Source: Desulfovibrionaceae bacterium
GTDB taxonomy: Bacteria > Desulfobacterota > Desulfovibrionia > Desulfovibrionales > Desulfovibrionaceae
Reading direction: 5' to 3'
Length of the DNA: 59,193 nucleotides
NCBI GenBank assembly: GCA_016932995.1
Contig: JAFGBU010000028.1
Coordinates: forward strand, 1 to 59,193
Shown here: piece by piece, positions 1-8,479 of the stretch
Layout of the letters: the number at the start of each line of letters is the position of its first letter
Position numbering within the stretch: the first letter of the stretch is position 1
Translations under genes and position numbers: made by a program
Notes under the pieces: generated by a model
What the model was told of the DNA's origin: nothing
Database searches by the model: none
What the model saw: the letters and a program-made list of their open reading frames with translations, nothing else

Positions 1-1436
1 CGGACCATGCCCAGATAGCCGTTGTTCAGGATGACCACCTTGACCGGCAGGTTGCAGCCCACGGCCGTGGCCATCTCCTGGATGTTCATCTGGATGGAGC
101 CGTCCCCGGCGATGTCGATGACCAGGGCCTCGGGCAGCCCCATCTGGGCGCCTATGGCCGCGGGGAATCCGTAGCCCATGGTGCCCAGGCCGCCCGAGGA
201 CAAAAACATGTTCGGCTTCTTGACCTTGAAGAACTGGGCGGCCCACATCTGGTTCTGGCCGACCTCGGTGGTGATGACCGCGTTGCCCTTGGTGATCTCG
301 TATATCTTCTCGACCACGAACTGCGGCGGGATGGTCTTGCCGTCGTTCTTGTAGGTCAGGGGGTGCTCCTTGGCCCAGGTCCGGACCTGGGCCAGCCAGT
401 CCTTGTGCGCCCCGTCCCAGTCCATCTGGCCGATGCTCGGTTCGAGCTCCCTGTTCAGGGCGGCCAGGGCCTCCTTGCAGTCCGCGACCAGGGGCACGTT
501 GACCTGGACGTTCTTCTGGATCGAGGTCGGGTCGATGTCCACGTGCACGATGCTGGCCTTGGGCGCAAAGGTGCTGACCTTGCCGGTGACCCGGTCGTCG
601 AAGCGCGCGCCTATGGCCAGGACCAGGTCCGCGTTGTTCACGGCCATGTTCGCCGTGTACGTGCCGTGCATGCCGAGCATGCCCATCCACAACGGGTCCG
701 TGCCCGGAAAACAGCCCAGGCCCATCAGCGTGGCCGTGACCGGTATGCGCACATTCCTGGCCAGCCAGGTGAGCTCCTCGTTGCTCCTGGAGCTGATCAC
801 CCCGCCGCCGGCGTAGATCACCGGCCTCTCGGACTTCTTGATCAGCTTGGCCACCTTGCGGACCTGGCCGATGTGCGGCTTGACCGTCGGGTTGTAGCTG
901 CGCATGGTTATCTCGCCCGGGTCCTCGTACTTGGTCTTGGCGGCCATGACGTCCTTGGGCAGGTCCACGAGCACCGGGCCTGGACGGCCGGTCCGGGCGA
1001 GATAAAAGGCCTGCTTCACTGTCTTGGCCAGGCTGTTTATGTCCTTGACCAGGTAGTTGTGCTTGGTGCACGGCCTGGTGATGCCGACTATGTCCACCTC
1101 CTGGAAGGCGTCGTTGCCGATCAGGGGCGTGGGCACCTGTCCGGTGAAGATGACCACGGGTATGGAGTCCATGTAGGCCGTGGCTATGCCGGTGACCGTG
1201 TTGGTGGCCCCGGGGCCCGAGGTGACCAGGCATACGCCGACCTTGCCCGTGGCCCGGGCGTACCCGTCCGCGGCGTGGATGGCGCCCTGCTCGTGCCTGA
1301 CCAGGACGTGCTTGACAGGATAGTTGGGCAGCTCGTTGTAGATGTCGATCACGGCCCCGCCCGGGAAGCCGAATATGACGTCAACTCCTTCTTTTTTCAG
1401 ACTTTCCAAAAGAATCTGAGCCCCTTTGAGCTCCAT
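1..1436 (-). CDS. ilvB: Acetolactate synthase large subunit (C-terminus cut by window edge)
   Basis: Catalytic subunit of acetohydroxyacid synthase, the ThDP- and FAD-dependent enzyme that condenses two pyruvates, or pyruvate and 2-oxobutyrate, in branched-chain amino-acid synthesis. About 478 residues are visible of the usual ~560. The translation begins [13 protein letters not shown] and has the N-terminal ThDP domain with the catalytic Glu in [15 protein letters not shown] (about residue 49), the central FAD/Rossmann domain, and the start of the C-terminal ThDP domain with GDG ([10 protein letters not shown]) and the NN pair in VILNNGYLG close to the edge. The ATG lies 3 bp after the upstream DUF465 stop, so the two are probably cotranscribed. 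The small subunit ilvN would be expected just beyond the window. The family is certain. Choice among ThDP paralogues rests on overall resemblance. Confidence 0.95.
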   Translation of the reverse strand, partial: MELKGAQILLESLKKEGVDVIFGFPGGAVIDIYNELPNYPVKHVLVRHEQGAIHAADGYARATGKVGVCLVTSGPGATNTVTGIATAYMDSIPVVIFTGQVPTPLIGNDAFQEVDIVGITRPCTKHNYLVKDINSLAKTVKQAFYLARTGRPGPVLVDLPKDVMAAKTKYEDPGEITMRSYNPTVKPHIGQVRKVAKLIKKSERPVIYAGGGVISSRSNEELTWLARNVRIPVTATLMGLGCFPGTDPLWMGMLGMHGTYTANMAVNNADLVLAIGARFDDRVTGKVSTFAPKASIVHVDIDPTSIQKNVQVNVPLVADCKEALAALNRELEPSIGQMDWDGAHKDWLAQVRTWAKEHPLTYKNDGKTIPPQFVVEKIYEITKGNAVITTEVGQNQMWAAQFFKVKKPNMFLSSGGLGTMGYGFPAAIGAQMGLPEALVIDIAGDGSIQMNIQEMATAVGCNLPVKVVILNNGYLGMV

Positions 1437-1439
1437 GCG

Positions 1440-1670
1440 TCACCCCTCCAGTTCGCGGTATTTGTCCAGCAGGTACTGCAACTTGGTCTTGCCCGCCAGC
1501 TTCTTCTTCTTGAGTATCTTGAGCTCCTGCTTCTGAGTCGGGCTCAGGTAAGGCTTGGACTCCATCTTCTCAAGCATCTTCTCGTACTCGATATGCTGGT
1601 CCCATAGGGCCTTTAGCTCGGTGTCCTGGACACCATACTTGTCGATCAACGATAGCTCCTTGGCTTCCAT
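1440..1670 (-). CDS. DUF465 / YdcH-family small helical protein
   Basis: A 76-residue, highly charged protein predicted to form two antiparallel helices. The pattern (an H-x2-Y element near residue 26, then a Lys-rich ELKILKKKKLAGKTKLQ stretch) matches the DUF465/YdcH family, whose biochemical role is unsettled. There is no signal peptide, membrane segment or cysteine. It lies between the DUF167 gene and ilvB with a 3-bp gap to ilvB, which suggests cotranscription but not a shared function. The ATG at 1670 is the only sensible start. Confidence 0.85.
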   Translation of the reverse strand: MEAKELSLIDKYGVQDTELKALWDQHIEYEKMLEKMESKPYLSPTQKQELKILKKKKLAGKTKLQYLLDKYRELEG

Positions 1671-1705
1671 GGGCTTCTCCTTGTGTCAGAGGTTGTCCTT
1701 GGATA

Positions 1706-2017
1706 TCAAGCCTCGCCTTCCGGAACGACGGCGTCCCAGCGCGGATCGGTGTCGGACTCGATGATCAGGGTCTTCATCCTGCCTGTCTGGCCCTTGTCCA
1801 GGGCGACCTGGCCGGGCCTTAGCCCGAGCAATCCGGCCACCAGGGCGACCAGGGATTTGTTGGCCTTGTTGTCCACGGCCCTGGCCCTCAAGCGTATCTT
1901 GGGCCGATCCCGGTACAGGCCGGCCGGGCCGTCTTCCTTGGCCCCGGGCTGGACCCAGACATCCAGACGCCAGCGTCCGGGCCCGGCCGGACGGACGAAT
2001 CCGGGAAGCCCGTCCAC
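1706..2017 (-). CDS. DUF167 / YggU-family protein
   Basis: A 103-residue protein with the DUF167 features: DVWVQPGAKEDGPAGLY near the N-terminus, then KIRLRARAVDNKANKSL, then a LGLRPGQVALDKGQTGRMKTL segment. This small alpha/beta family often sits beside yggT and divIVA genes, as here. The start is a GTG at 2017, 9 bp after the DivIVA-like stop, with no other in-frame start nearby. Molecular function is not established for the family. Confidence 0.85.
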   Translation of the reverse strand: MDGLPGFVRPAGPGRWRLDVWVQPGAKEDGPAGLYRDRPKIRLRARAVDNKANKSLVALVAGLLGLRPGQVALDKGQTGRMKTLIIESDTDPRWDAVVPEGEA

Positions 2018-2026
2018 GCCGGCCGC

Positions 2027-2530
2027 CTACTCGGCCTTTTTGAGAAACTTGACCTTGGCCTCCATCTTTTCCAGCTTTTCGATGTCCGGGTCCCGGGAAT
2101 CCAGAAACCTCATGTGGGTCTCCAGTATCCCCCGGAGCTGGAGCTCGTAATGGGCGCGCTGCCGCTTCAGGTTCTCCAGGTCCTCGTGGACCTGGGCCAG
2201 CCGATAGTAGCCCTGCTGCACCGTGGCCTCGGCCTTGACCTTGGCCTCGTCGATGATCAGCCGGGCCTCCTTCTCGGCCGAGCCCTTGATGTCGTCGACC
2301 ATGCGCTGGGTGCTCATGAGCGTGTCCCTCAAGGTCTCGTCGCGCTGCCGGTACTCCTTGACCGAGACCTCCAGGTCCTTGACCTTCCTGAGCAGGTCGC
2401 GCTTGTCCTCGGCGGCCTGGCCCAGGACCTCGGCCAGCTCGAGCATGAGCTGATCGACCTCGGCGCAGGAGTATCCGAAGAGCTTCTTGGTGAACTTCTT
2501 GTTCAAGAGATCGACCTTGGAAACGTTCAT
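2027..2530 (-). CDS. DivIVA-domain coiled-coil protein
   Basis: A 167-residue protein. The first ~35 residues (MNVSKVDLLNKKFTKKLFG, then YSCAEVDQLM) match the DivIVA N-terminal domain that recognises curved membrane or anchors to it. The rest is an almost continuous charged coiled coil to about residue 150. The family acts as a polar or septal scaffold, and the exact role in Gram-negative Desulfobacterota is unclear. The ATG at 2530 is preferred because GGAGG lies 8 bases upstream. An ATG at 2548 (MTEAFAMNV) overlaps the YggT stop as ATGA but lacks an equally good ribosome site. It sits in a yggT-divIVA-DUF167 cluster, an order also common in other phyla. Confidence 0.85.
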   Translation of the reverse strand: MNVSKVDLLNKKFTKKLFGYSCAEVDQLMLELAEVLGQAAEDKRDLLRKVKDLEVSVKEYRQRDETLRDTLMSTQRMVDDIKGSAEKEARLIIDEAKVKAEATVQQGYYRLAQVHEDLENLKRQRAHYELQLRGILETHMRFLDSRDPDIEKLEKMEAKVKFLKKAE

Positions 2531-2544
2531 TGCAAAGGCCTCCG

Positions 2545-2838
2545 TCATCTCATGGCCAGGGCCAGATCGACCAGGTTCCCGACCACGAACACCTTGAGGA
2601 CCTCGGCCGCCAGGATGACCAAAATCGGCGACAGGTCGAACCCGCCCACGACCACAAAGGGCAGAAGCCGCCTGACGCGCAGGAACACGGGCTCGGTCAT
2701 GGCCCGCAAAAAGCGGACTATGGTGTTGTAGGGATCGGGGTTGACCCAGGTGATCACCGCGGAGATGATCACCACCCAGATGTAGATGGTCAGGGCGTAG
2801 TCCAGAACCGTGGCCAGGGCCAGGACCAGATGAGACAT
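2545..2838 (-). CDS. YggT-family integral membrane protein
   Basis: A 97-residue, very hydrophobic protein with two halves, each made of a membrane segment followed by a short loop. The first half has YIWVVIISAVITWVNPDPYN and the second FDLSPILVILAAEVLK. The W-x-NPDP and D-x-SPI elements are YggT family marks. The ATG at 2838 is chosen because a G-rich GGGGG run lies just upstream. A GTG at 2850 would add four residues and has no ribosome site. It is followed directly by the DivIVA-like gene, so the pair may act together at the membrane. Function in the family is not settled. Confidence 0.85.
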   Translation of the reverse strand: MSHLVLALATVLDYALTIYIWVVIISAVITWVNPDPYNTIVRFLRAMTEPVFLRVRRLLPFVVVGGFDLSPILVILAAEVLKVFVVGNLVDLALAMR

Positions 2839-2944
2839 CAATACCCCCACAAAGCAGGCTCATGCGCGCCGCCCTCGGGCGACCGCGGCTGAGGTTAAAC
2901 TGTCACACCGCCAATCAAGAATCAAGGCCTTTGGTCCGGCCCGA

Positions 2945-3610
2945 TCAGCCGCCGTACGCCCGGCGCAGGCACCAGAGCAACGTGCCGTAATCAGGGACCA
3001 TGACCTCGGCCTCCAGGTACTCGTTCTTGTAGGACCAGAAACGCACGCCCGCGGCGCACGCGGTCTGCTCGTCGACCCTGGAGTCGCCGAGGTAGGCGAC
3101 CTGGTTCGGCGGCATGTCCCAGGCGTCCAGGATCACATTGACGCTCTCGGGATGCGGCTTGGGGTTGGCGACCCCGGCGGCCGTGACCACCGGGAGAAAG
3201 AACTCGGTCATGTCCAGGTGGTCCAGGAGCAGGTCCATGGTCGTGGTCCGATTGGTGTTCACGGCCATCCTGAAGCCCATGCGCCTGAACCACAAAAGGG
3301 CCTCGCGCAGGCCGGGCTCCTTTCTTATCTTCGGCAGCATGTCCCGGTAGTCGAACTCCTTGCGCAGGGCAAAGGCCTGGTCCCAATGCTCTTCGGGCAG
3401 GATGCGCCTCAGGGAGTCGAAGACGTTGTGGGAATGGGTGTAGGCCTCCTGGTCCGGAGACATGGGCCCGAGCCCGAACCTCTCCCGAAAGGCGTTGTAG
3501 TACCAGATGTTGGCCCCCAGGGAGTCGACCATCACCCCGTCGCAGTCGAAGATGACGCCCCTGAGCCCGCCGAGCACGCCGCAGTCCATCAGCTCGTTGA
3601 GAATGATCAC
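2945..3610 (-). CDS. HAD-superfamily phosphatase (phosphoglycolate-phosphatase-like)
   Basis: A 221-residue HAD hydrolase with all four motifs. Motif I is GVIFDCDGVMVDS with nucleophile Asp at about residue 22. Motif II is AVNTNRTT. The conserved Lys is in ANPKPHPESV, and motif IV is YLGDSRVDEQTA. The cap is helical, as in the PGP/Gph group. The substrate cannot be read from sequence. The start ATG overlaps the stop of the upstream unknown gene (ATGA at 3610-3607), so the two are translationally coupled. This makes the unknown protein and the Cys-rich protein before it its most likely partners. Confidence 0.88.
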   Translation of the reverse strand: MIILNELMDCGVLGGLRGVIFDCDGVMVDSLGANIWYYNAFRERFGLGPMSPDQEAYTHSHNVFDSLRRILPEEHWDQAFALRKEFDYRDMLPKIRKEPGLREALLWFRRMGFRMAVNTNRTTTMDLLLDHLDMTEFFLPVVTAAGVANPKPHPESVNVILDAWDMPPNQVAYLGDSRVDEQTACAAGVRFWSYKNEYLEAEVMVPDYGTLLWCLRRAYGG

Positions 3611-4416
3611 CCGGTCTCCTCCCGGCCCAGGAGGGCCACCCTGAGCCTGGTGTCCAAGAGGCCCAGGTCGTCCGGCCGGCCCCTTCCGGACAGCCGCCAG
3701 ACGCTTTCCTCGGCCACAAGGCAGCCTTTTGGCGGATCGATCAACGGGTCCCGGGGCGCCGGGGCCGGGGAGAACTCCAGGCCGGCCCCAATCCAGGCCT
3801 CGCGGATCTCCGGGTCCACGGTCAGCAGGGTGACCCCGGGGGGCAGAAACATGGACCAGGACTCGAGTGCAATCCGCCAGGGCAGGGTCTCGGGCGCGGA
3901 AACGGTCGCGTTCAGGTCGGCCAGGGTCCGGTTGAGCTCCAGGGCCTCGCTGTCCGAGGGGTCCGGCTCGAGGCCCAGGGCGTCGCCGAAGCGCCTCCAG
4001 GAGTCCTGCATCCCGCGCTCCAGGCCGATCACGTCCACGAGCCGCTCCTCAAAGGCCCAGGCCAGAAGCAGGGCCATGTGGGCCCTGACGCGCCGCTCCT
4101 CAAGGGCCCCGGACAGGGCGCCCCCGGCCACGCGCGCCAAAAGCTCGTCCTGCACGGAGCGGCTCTCGGCGCGGTTGAAGCCGCCCGGCTCTCCGACGCT
4201 GAACCAGGCCAGCTCCCCGGGCCTTGCGAACTGCTCGCCGAAGCGCAGGCACTCGTCCACCACCCGCCTGACGCCCGAGGCGTCAATGGGCATGCCGGGC
4301 GGCCTGAAGAACATGTCCTGGTCCGGGGCGGCCAGGCCCGGGTCCAGGAACCTGGCCCCGGTCACCGGCTCCAGGGGCCAGAGCTCGACGTGCATGCAGG
4401 GAAAGAACAGATTCAT
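3607..4416 (-). CDS. Conserved hypothetical protein, unknown function
   Basis: A 269-residue soluble protein without a recognised domain. It begins MNLFFPCMHVELWPLEPVTG and is acidic, with a helix-rich middle (about residues 75-160) and no signal peptide, membrane span or cysteine cluster. A GGAG ribosome site lies 9 bases before the ATG at 4416. It is the middle gene of a tight unit (Cys-rich protein, this protein, HAD phosphatase) and overlaps the phosphatase start by 4 bp. That suggests a shared task, but no function can be assigned. Confidence 0.75.
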   Translation of the reverse strand: MNLFFPCMHVELWPLEPVTGARFLDPGLAAPDQDMFFRPPGMPIDASGVRRVVDECLRFGEQFARPGELAWFSVGEPGGFNRAESRSVQDELLARVAGGALSGALEERRVRAHMALLLAWAFEERLVDVIGLERGMQDSWRRFGDALGLEPDPSDSEALELNRTLADLNATVSAPETLPWRIALESWSMFLPPGVTLLTVDPEIREAWIGAGLEFSPAPAPRDPLIDPPKGCLVAEESVWRLSGRGRPDDLGLLDTRLRVALLGREETG

Positions 4417-4440
4417 GTCTTGGCGCTCCGAACAACGGTT

Positions 4441-4815
4441 TCAGGCCAAAAAATCAGCCGCCTGATAATGCCGGCACTGGCCCGGACATTCGGGCAGGGC
4501 CTTGAGACAGAGCTCGCCCAGGGCGTGGGCGCAGCCGGGCAGGTCCGCGCCGGGCAGGCAGAGGTAATCGGGGCACTCGCAGTCCAGGTCCACGAGCCTC
4601 TGGAAACGCCGCTCCCAGAGCGCGACGGCCGCGTCCCGGCCCAGGGAGAAGGCCTCGGCCTGGCCCAGGAAGTCGTCGTAGGCCGTTTCCCAGGCCAGCA
4701 GGACCCTGCACCGCCAGTCCCGGTTGAGGCCCGGGTTCAGGGTCTCCTCGTAAAGGCAGCGGCCCTTTTGGTAAAAACGGCAGCCTCGGCCCGGAAGCCG
4801 GTGAATCTTGGCCAT
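4441..4815 (-). CDS. Small cysteine-rich protein, unknown function
   Basis: A 124-residue protein with about ten cysteines in two groups. The N-terminal group has [10 protein letters not shown] and DWRC. The C-terminal group is a dense set of seven within [25 protein letters not shown]. This could bind zinc or an iron-sulfur cluster, but the pattern matches no family I can name. The ATG at 4815 (MAKIHRLPG) is preferred to starts further upstream, which would add a compositionally different N-terminus. It is the first gene of the three-gene unit with 3607-4416 and the HAD phosphatase, and lies back to back with tatA. Confidence 0.72.
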   Translation of the reverse strand: MAKIHRLPGRGCRFYQKGRCLYEETLNPGLNRDWRCRVLLAWETAYDDFLGQAEAFSLGRDAAVALWERRFQRLVDLDCECPDYLCLPGADLPGCAHALGELCLKALPECPGQCRHYQAADFLA

Positions 4816-4948
4816 TTCAACGCCCGTCAGGGACCGGCCCGCAGGGATCGTCCAGGGGCCGGAAAAGCAAAAAATAAGGGCCCAAGGGCAAAAAGTAAAG
4901 GCCGAAGCGCCGGGCAAGGGGCCCGCAACGAAGTTTCCACAACGCTCC

Positions 4949-4977
4949 TTGACGCCGCAATCCGTCCGGCGTATAGA
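4949..4977 (+). promoter_or_regulatory. Sigma-70-type promoter for tatA
   Basis: TTGACG (4949-4954), a 17-bp spacer and TATAGA (4972-4977) are close to the housekeeping consensus. They lie about 29 bp before the tatA start, leaving a short leader that holds GGAGG at about 4994. Confidence 0.7.
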
Positions 4978-5005
4978 GCGCGTAACTCTTCAATGGAGGC
5001 CGGAC

Positions 5006-5218
5006 ATGTTTGGAATCGGAATGCCCGAACTGCTCATAATCCTGGTGATCATCCTGATCATCTTCGGGGCCAACAAGCTGCCCGAGATAGGCGGCGGACT
5101 CGGCAGGGCGATCAAGAACTTCAGAAAGGCGACCAACGAGCCCGAGGAAATCGACGTCACGCCCAACAAGAAGTCCGAGGCCTCTGAACAGGGCCCGGAA
5201 AAGAAAGACTCCAAGTAG
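5006..5218 (+). CDS. tatA: Sec-independent protein translocase TatA
   Basis: A 70-residue TatA/E protein that forms the pore-building oligomer of the twin-arginine translocase, which exports folded, often cofactor-containing proteins. It has a single N-terminal membrane helix ([23 protein letters not shown]), the conserved FG hinge, an amphipathic helix ([14 protein letters not shown]) and a charged tail. Start ATG 5006 has GGAGG 7 bases upstream. It is monocistronic, with a promoter in front and a terminator behind. tatB and tatC are not in the window. TatB is less likely because of the short tail and the typical TatA hinge. Confidence 0.93.
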   Translation: MFGIGMPELLIILVIILIIFGANKLPEIGGGLGRAIKNFRKATNEPEEIDVTPNKKSEASEQGPEKKDSK

Positions 5219-5236
5219 GCGAACGCAATGCCCGTG

Positions 5237-5265
5237 AACCGGCGGCCCTGCCGCCGGTTTTTTTT
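5237..5265 (+). terminator. Rho-independent terminator of tatA
   Basis: A perfect 9-bp stem, AACCGGCGG (5237-5245) with CCGCCGGTT (5251-5259), has a CCCTG loop and is followed by an eight-T run. It lies 19 bp after the tatA stop. Confidence 0.9.
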
Positions 5266-5280
5266 CGCCCCAGACCGACC

Positions 5281-5853
5281 CTAGTCCCCATTCCCGCCGT
5301 TGGCCGGAAAAAAGGCCAGGCCTCTCAGCACGTAGTGCAGCCCGGAAAACATGGTCATGAAGGCCGTGGCGGCCACGATGATCTCCTGCAACTGGGGGTA
5401 GTCCAGGGAAAAGGTCCGCTGGAACATGACGAAGAGCACCAGGATGATCTGGAGGCTGGTGGTGATCTTGCTCGAACACAACGGGCTGATGTTGCGGCTG
5501 ATCTCCACGCCGAAAAAGTGCAGCAGGGCCAGGCCTCCGAGGATGATGACGTCCCTGGTCACGACGATCACGGTCAGCCAGGACGGTATCCAGCCCTGCA
5601 TGGTCAGGCAGATGAAGGAGGTGACCAGGAGTATCTTGTCCGCCAGGGGATCGAGCATGCTGCCCAGGCGCGAACGCTGCTTGAGCAGCCGGGCCAGGAA
5701 TCCGTCCAGGGCGTCGGTCAGTCCGGCCACCCCGAACAGGACCCAGGCCAGGGCAAAACGGTGCTCCAGATAGGCCATGACAAAGGCCGGGGTCAACAGG
5801 ACCCTGACGATGCTCAGCAGATTGGGAATGGTCCAGTTGTTCTCCCTGGTCAA
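5281..5853 (-). CDS. CDP-alcohol phosphatidyltransferase (PgsA-like)
   Basis: A 190-residue integral membrane enzyme of the CDP-alcohol phosphatidyltransferase family, which transfers a phosphatidyl group from CDP-diacylglycerol to an alcohol. The catalytic signature D-x2-DG-x2-AR-x8-G-x3-D-x3-D is complete in DALDGFLARLLKQ and GSMLDPLADK. It has about six membrane segments. A second, more typical pgsA lies at 43173-43727, so this copy may use another alcohol or serve another condition. It follows two secreted-protein genes with a 24-bp gap. Confidence 0.87.
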   Translation of the reverse strand: MTRENNWTIPNLLSIVRVLLTPAFVMAYLEHRFALAWVLFGVAGLTDALDGFLARLLKQRSRLGSMLDPLADKILLVTSFICLTMQGWIPSWLTVIVVTRDVIILGGLALLHFFGVEISRNISPLCSSKITTSLQIILVLFVMFQRTFSLDYPQLQEIIVAATAFMTMFSGLHYVLRGLAFFPANGGNGD

Positions 5854-5877
5854 TGCAACCCGCCCCCTATTCGAAGG

Positions 5878-6795
5878 TCAGCCGTCTGAACGCGGCAGGC
5901 TGAAGTTGAGCCCGCGCGCCGAGAGGTATTGCCGCAGCCTGGTCTCCAGGGCCGCCCCGTTGACCACCCTGATCTCCCAGGAGCCGACTATCCCGGAAGG
6001 CTGCATGTCCAACTCGATGAGCCTGACGTCCTCCACTACCCCCTCCCAGCCGCGCAGGACGCTGTCGAACTCCTGGGCCCCGTCAGGGGCGAACCAGCCG
6101 GAGACCTTGAGGACCTGGTCCTCGGAGCGGGCCGAGGCGGCCGTGCGGCCGGAAAAATAGCCCCGCCACAGGGTGAACCACAACGCGGCCGCGTTGTGGT
6201 CCTCGGAGCGCCACTCCCGGCCCCCGACCCTGAGCAGGCCCTTGAGCCGACCGTCGGGGTCGCGGGAAAGCTCCAGGCACGGATACGGACCCTCGGCCTG
6301 CCTGAGCCCGACCAGAAGCGAGACCTCGGCGATGGCCTGAAGGTCCGCCTCTGTAAGCCCGGGGCCGGGCCTTAGGCAATAGCTCTCGAAATCCCGGCCG
6401 GTCATGAACAGGCCCATGTCCTGCAAGGCCTTGCGAAGCTCGCCGCGGTTGACGTCGACCTCCAGGACCAGGTTCAGGCCCTGGTCCGAGGTCTCGGCCG
6501 AGACCTCCTTGTAGCCCTGGACGTACTTGCCCGCGCTGGCCGCCAGGTACTTCTCCAACAGGACCAGGCGTTCCTCGGACAAAGGTTCGGGCAAAAGCCC
6601 CCGGGCGGTCTGGACCACGGCCTGCAGAAAGCCCAGGTCCCGGGCCTGGAGGCGCTGCTGGTTGGGCGAGACCCCCTCCTCGGCCGGCTTGAGCACATTG
6701 ACCTCAAGGGCCGAGGAGGCCGCGGGCCAAGCAAGGGACGCGAGGCATAAAAACGCCGCCAGGGCCAGGGCGCATGAAACGCGCTTGATATCCAA
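5878..6795 (-). CDS. Secreted protein of unknown function (LPP20/FlgT-like style)
   Basis: A 305-residue exported protein. The N-terminus MDIKRVSCALALAAFLCLAS has the n- and h-regions of a signal peptide, with likely cleavage after ASSA. The mature part has an alpha/beta pattern with a long amphipathic helix and a TSDQGLNLVLEVDVN strand, as in periplasmic LPP20/FlgT-type domains, but no secure family match. The start is a TTG at 6795, decided by GGAGGG 4 bases upstream. It makes the signal peptide begin properly, whereas an ATG at 6834 would add a long non-signal stretch. It follows the LPP20-like gene and precedes the phosphatidyltransferase. Confidence 0.72.
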   Translation of the reverse strand: MDIKRVSCALALAAFLCLASLAWPAASSALEVNVLKPAEEGVSPNQQRLQARDLGFLQAVVQTARGLLPEPLSEERLVLLEKYLAASAGKYVQGYKEVSAETSDQGLNLVLEVDVNRGELRKALQDMGLFMTGRDFESYCLRPGPGLTEADLQAIAEVSLLVGLRQAEGPYPCLELSRDPDGRLKGLLRVGGREWRSEDHNAAALWFTLWRGYFSGRTAASARSEDQVLKVSGWFAPDGAQEFDSVLRGWEGVVEDVRLIELDMQPSGIVGSWEIRVVNGAALETRLRQYLSARGLNFSLPRSDG

Positions 6796-6845
6796 TCGTC
6801 CCTCCGGGCCGCTGCACGATCCACGGCCGTCCATCCGGGGCCCGC

Positions 6846-7814
6846 TCAATCTATCACCAGCGCGACACTGCATTTCCGGGCCGCGTCGCCGGCCTTGAAC
6901 AGGTTGCGCGCGGCCGCCGCGTCGGGGGCCGAGATCACCAAGTCCACGCCGTCCCCGCCCGCCAGGCGCACGGCCTTGACCCTCAGGGGCCGGTCCCCGG
7001 CCCGGGCAAGCACCAGGGCCGCGTCCGGCGAGGCGGCGTAGGCCGCGAGGCCGTAAGCCTCGGCCGAGGCCCTGGAGACCAGGAACGGGCCGTACGCGGC
7101 CTGGCCGTTCTGTCCGTAAATCACCGGCAAGAGGGCCGGGACCGCGCCCAGGCCCCTGGCGTCGACCACAAGGCCGGTGTACGCGCCCAGGCTGGCCAGG
7201 GAGGCCGGCCCGGGCAGGGCGGCCGATCCAAAGCCCTCAAGGGCCGCCTTGCCCGAGCCCGAATCCGGCAGAGCGGGCCGGGCCGGGGCCAGGCAGGACT
7301 CCGGGTCCGCGCAGTCCGGCGAGAGCCTTGGGGATATGCCGCTCAAAAAGGGCGCGGTCAGCGGCAGGACGATGCCCGAAAGCTGGCCGCGCAGGCTGAC
7401 CGCCACGGTCACCTCCAGGTCCCGGTCCCCGTCGTCCTCCCTGCTGATCATGGAGTTCTGCAAAAAGGCGCGCACCCGGGAGTCCAGGGCCGGATCGGCG
7501 TCCAGGACCCGGCCCACGGTCGTGGCCGAGTCGATCCTCATGGACCTCAGGATGACCAGCAAGTCCTTTCTGGCCTCCACCGCCGCCCTGCGCACGGCCA
7601 TGGACTGCTCCCTGAGCGGGTCCAGGCCGCTCTTGGCCGCAGGCGCCGGGCGCGTGGCCGAGACCTCCCCGGTCCCCCAGTCCACGACCCCGTTGTCCAC
7701 GGCCTGCCTGTACCCGGAAAGATCAAGCCCCCCTGGCTCCTGGCCGCAGGCCAAGACAGGGGCCAGGGCCAGGGCCGAGAGGATCAAGGCGCAGGCGAAT
7801 TTGCGAAGAGACAT
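6846..7814 (-). CDS. Secreted LPP20-domain-like protein
   Basis: A 322-residue exported protein. Its signal peptide MSLRKFACALILSALALAPV is followed by a possible lipobox (APVLAC), so a lipoprotein is possible. The segment VVDWGTGEVSATRPAP, then a helix VRRAAVEARKDLLVILRSM and RIDSATTVGRVL, resembles the LPP20/FlgT-N type seen in envelope and flagellar accessory proteins. There is an Ala-rich low-complexity C-terminal half. It is the first gene of a three-gene run (5281-7814) and is divergent from sixA. Its role is unknown. Placement in the family is by pattern only. Confidence 0.72.
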   Translation of the reverse strand: MSLRKFACALILSALALAPVLACGQEPGGLDLSGYRQAVDNGVVDWGTGEVSATRPAPAAKSGLDPLREQSMAVRRAAVEARKDLLVILRSMRIDSATTVGRVLDADPALDSRVRAFLQNSMISREDDGDRDLEVTVAVSLRGQLSGIVLPLTAPFLSGISPRLSPDCADPESCLAPARPALPDSGSGKAALEGFGSAALPGPASLASLGAYTGLVVDARGLGAVPALLPVIYGQNGQAAYGPFLVSRASAEAYGLAAYAASPDAALVLARAGDRPLRVKAVRLAGGDGVDLVISAPDAAAARNLFKAGDAARKCSVALVID

Positions 7815-7921
7815 CAGGCGTCACCCATCAGGCCGTGCCGACGATCCCGCACGTCCCGCAACGGTCCATCCGCATGTATACCGGTCATGAGATTAAGGCA
7901 AGGTTCTGAACGAGCTTTTCC

Positions 7922-7950
7922 TTGCCCGGCCAGGGCCTCCGTGCTAGCTT
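7922..7950 (+). promoter_or_regulatory. Possible promoter for sixA
   Basis: TTGCCC (7922-7927), a 17-bp spacer and TAGCTT (7945-7950) lie 38 bp before the sixA start. The -10 hexamer TAGCTT is the same as at the trxA promoter in this window. The -35 is weak. Confidence 0.4.
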
Positions 7951-7987
7951 GGGCTTCAACCGAACAACCGTTGACCGCGGGAAGGAC

Positions 7988-8479
7988 ATGCGTCTCTATC
8001 TCATGCAGCATGGGGTCTGCCTGCCCAAGGAGGCGGACCCGGAACAGGCCCTGAGCCCGGTCGGCCGCGAGGTCGTGGAAAAAAACGCCCGGGCCCTGTG
8101 CAGGATGGGCCTGTGGTTCGACGCCGTGGTCTCCAGCCCCAAGAAGCGGGCCGTGCAGACCGCGGCCATAGTGGCCGAGACCACGGGCTTCCCGGTCCAG
8201 GCCATTGTCCAGACCGACATGCTCCGGGCCACCATGCAGGCCGAGAACAGCTTAGAATTCCTGAAGGATCTGAAGGGCAAGCAGTCGGTGTTCGCGGCCG
8301 GGCACCTGCCCTCGCTGGGCAATGTGGCCTCGCTGCTCCTGTGCAAAAGCGGCCGGGTGTCCCTGGACATCAAGAACGGCGGTATCACCTGCCTGGAGAC
8401 CCCGACCCTGGCCCCGGGCAGCGCCACGCTGATGTTCATGCTCACCCCGGCCCAACTGATGTACTTCTCCGCCGCGTAG
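7988..8479 (+). CDS. sixA: SixA-like phosphohistidine phosphatase
   Basis: A 163-residue member of the histidine phosphatase superfamily. The N-terminal phosphate-binding motif is present as MQHG (nucleophile His8), with QHG instead of the commoner RHG, a SixA-group variant. SSPKKRAVQTA carries the conserved Arg, and AGHLPSLG carries the second catalytic His. SixA dephosphorylates HPt domains of phosphorelay proteins, which is notable because two stand-alone HPt proteins are encoded nearby (19149-19490 and 32405-32815). The physical link is an inference. ATG 7988 has GAAGG just upstream. The end overlaps the convergent miaA by 38 bp. Confidence 0.87.
   Translation: MRLYLMQHGVCLPKEADPEQALSPVGREVVEKNARALCRMGLWFDAVVSSPKKRAVQTAAIVAETTGFPVQAIVQTDMLRATMQAENSLEFLKDLKGKQSVFAAGHLPSLGNVASLLLCKSGRVSLDIKNGGITCLETPTLAPGSATLMFMLTPAQLMYFSAA

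Noticed and set aside
363-1607. A 414-codon plus-strand frame
   Set aside because: Antisense to ilvB, which is intact. The composition is typical of a shadow frame.
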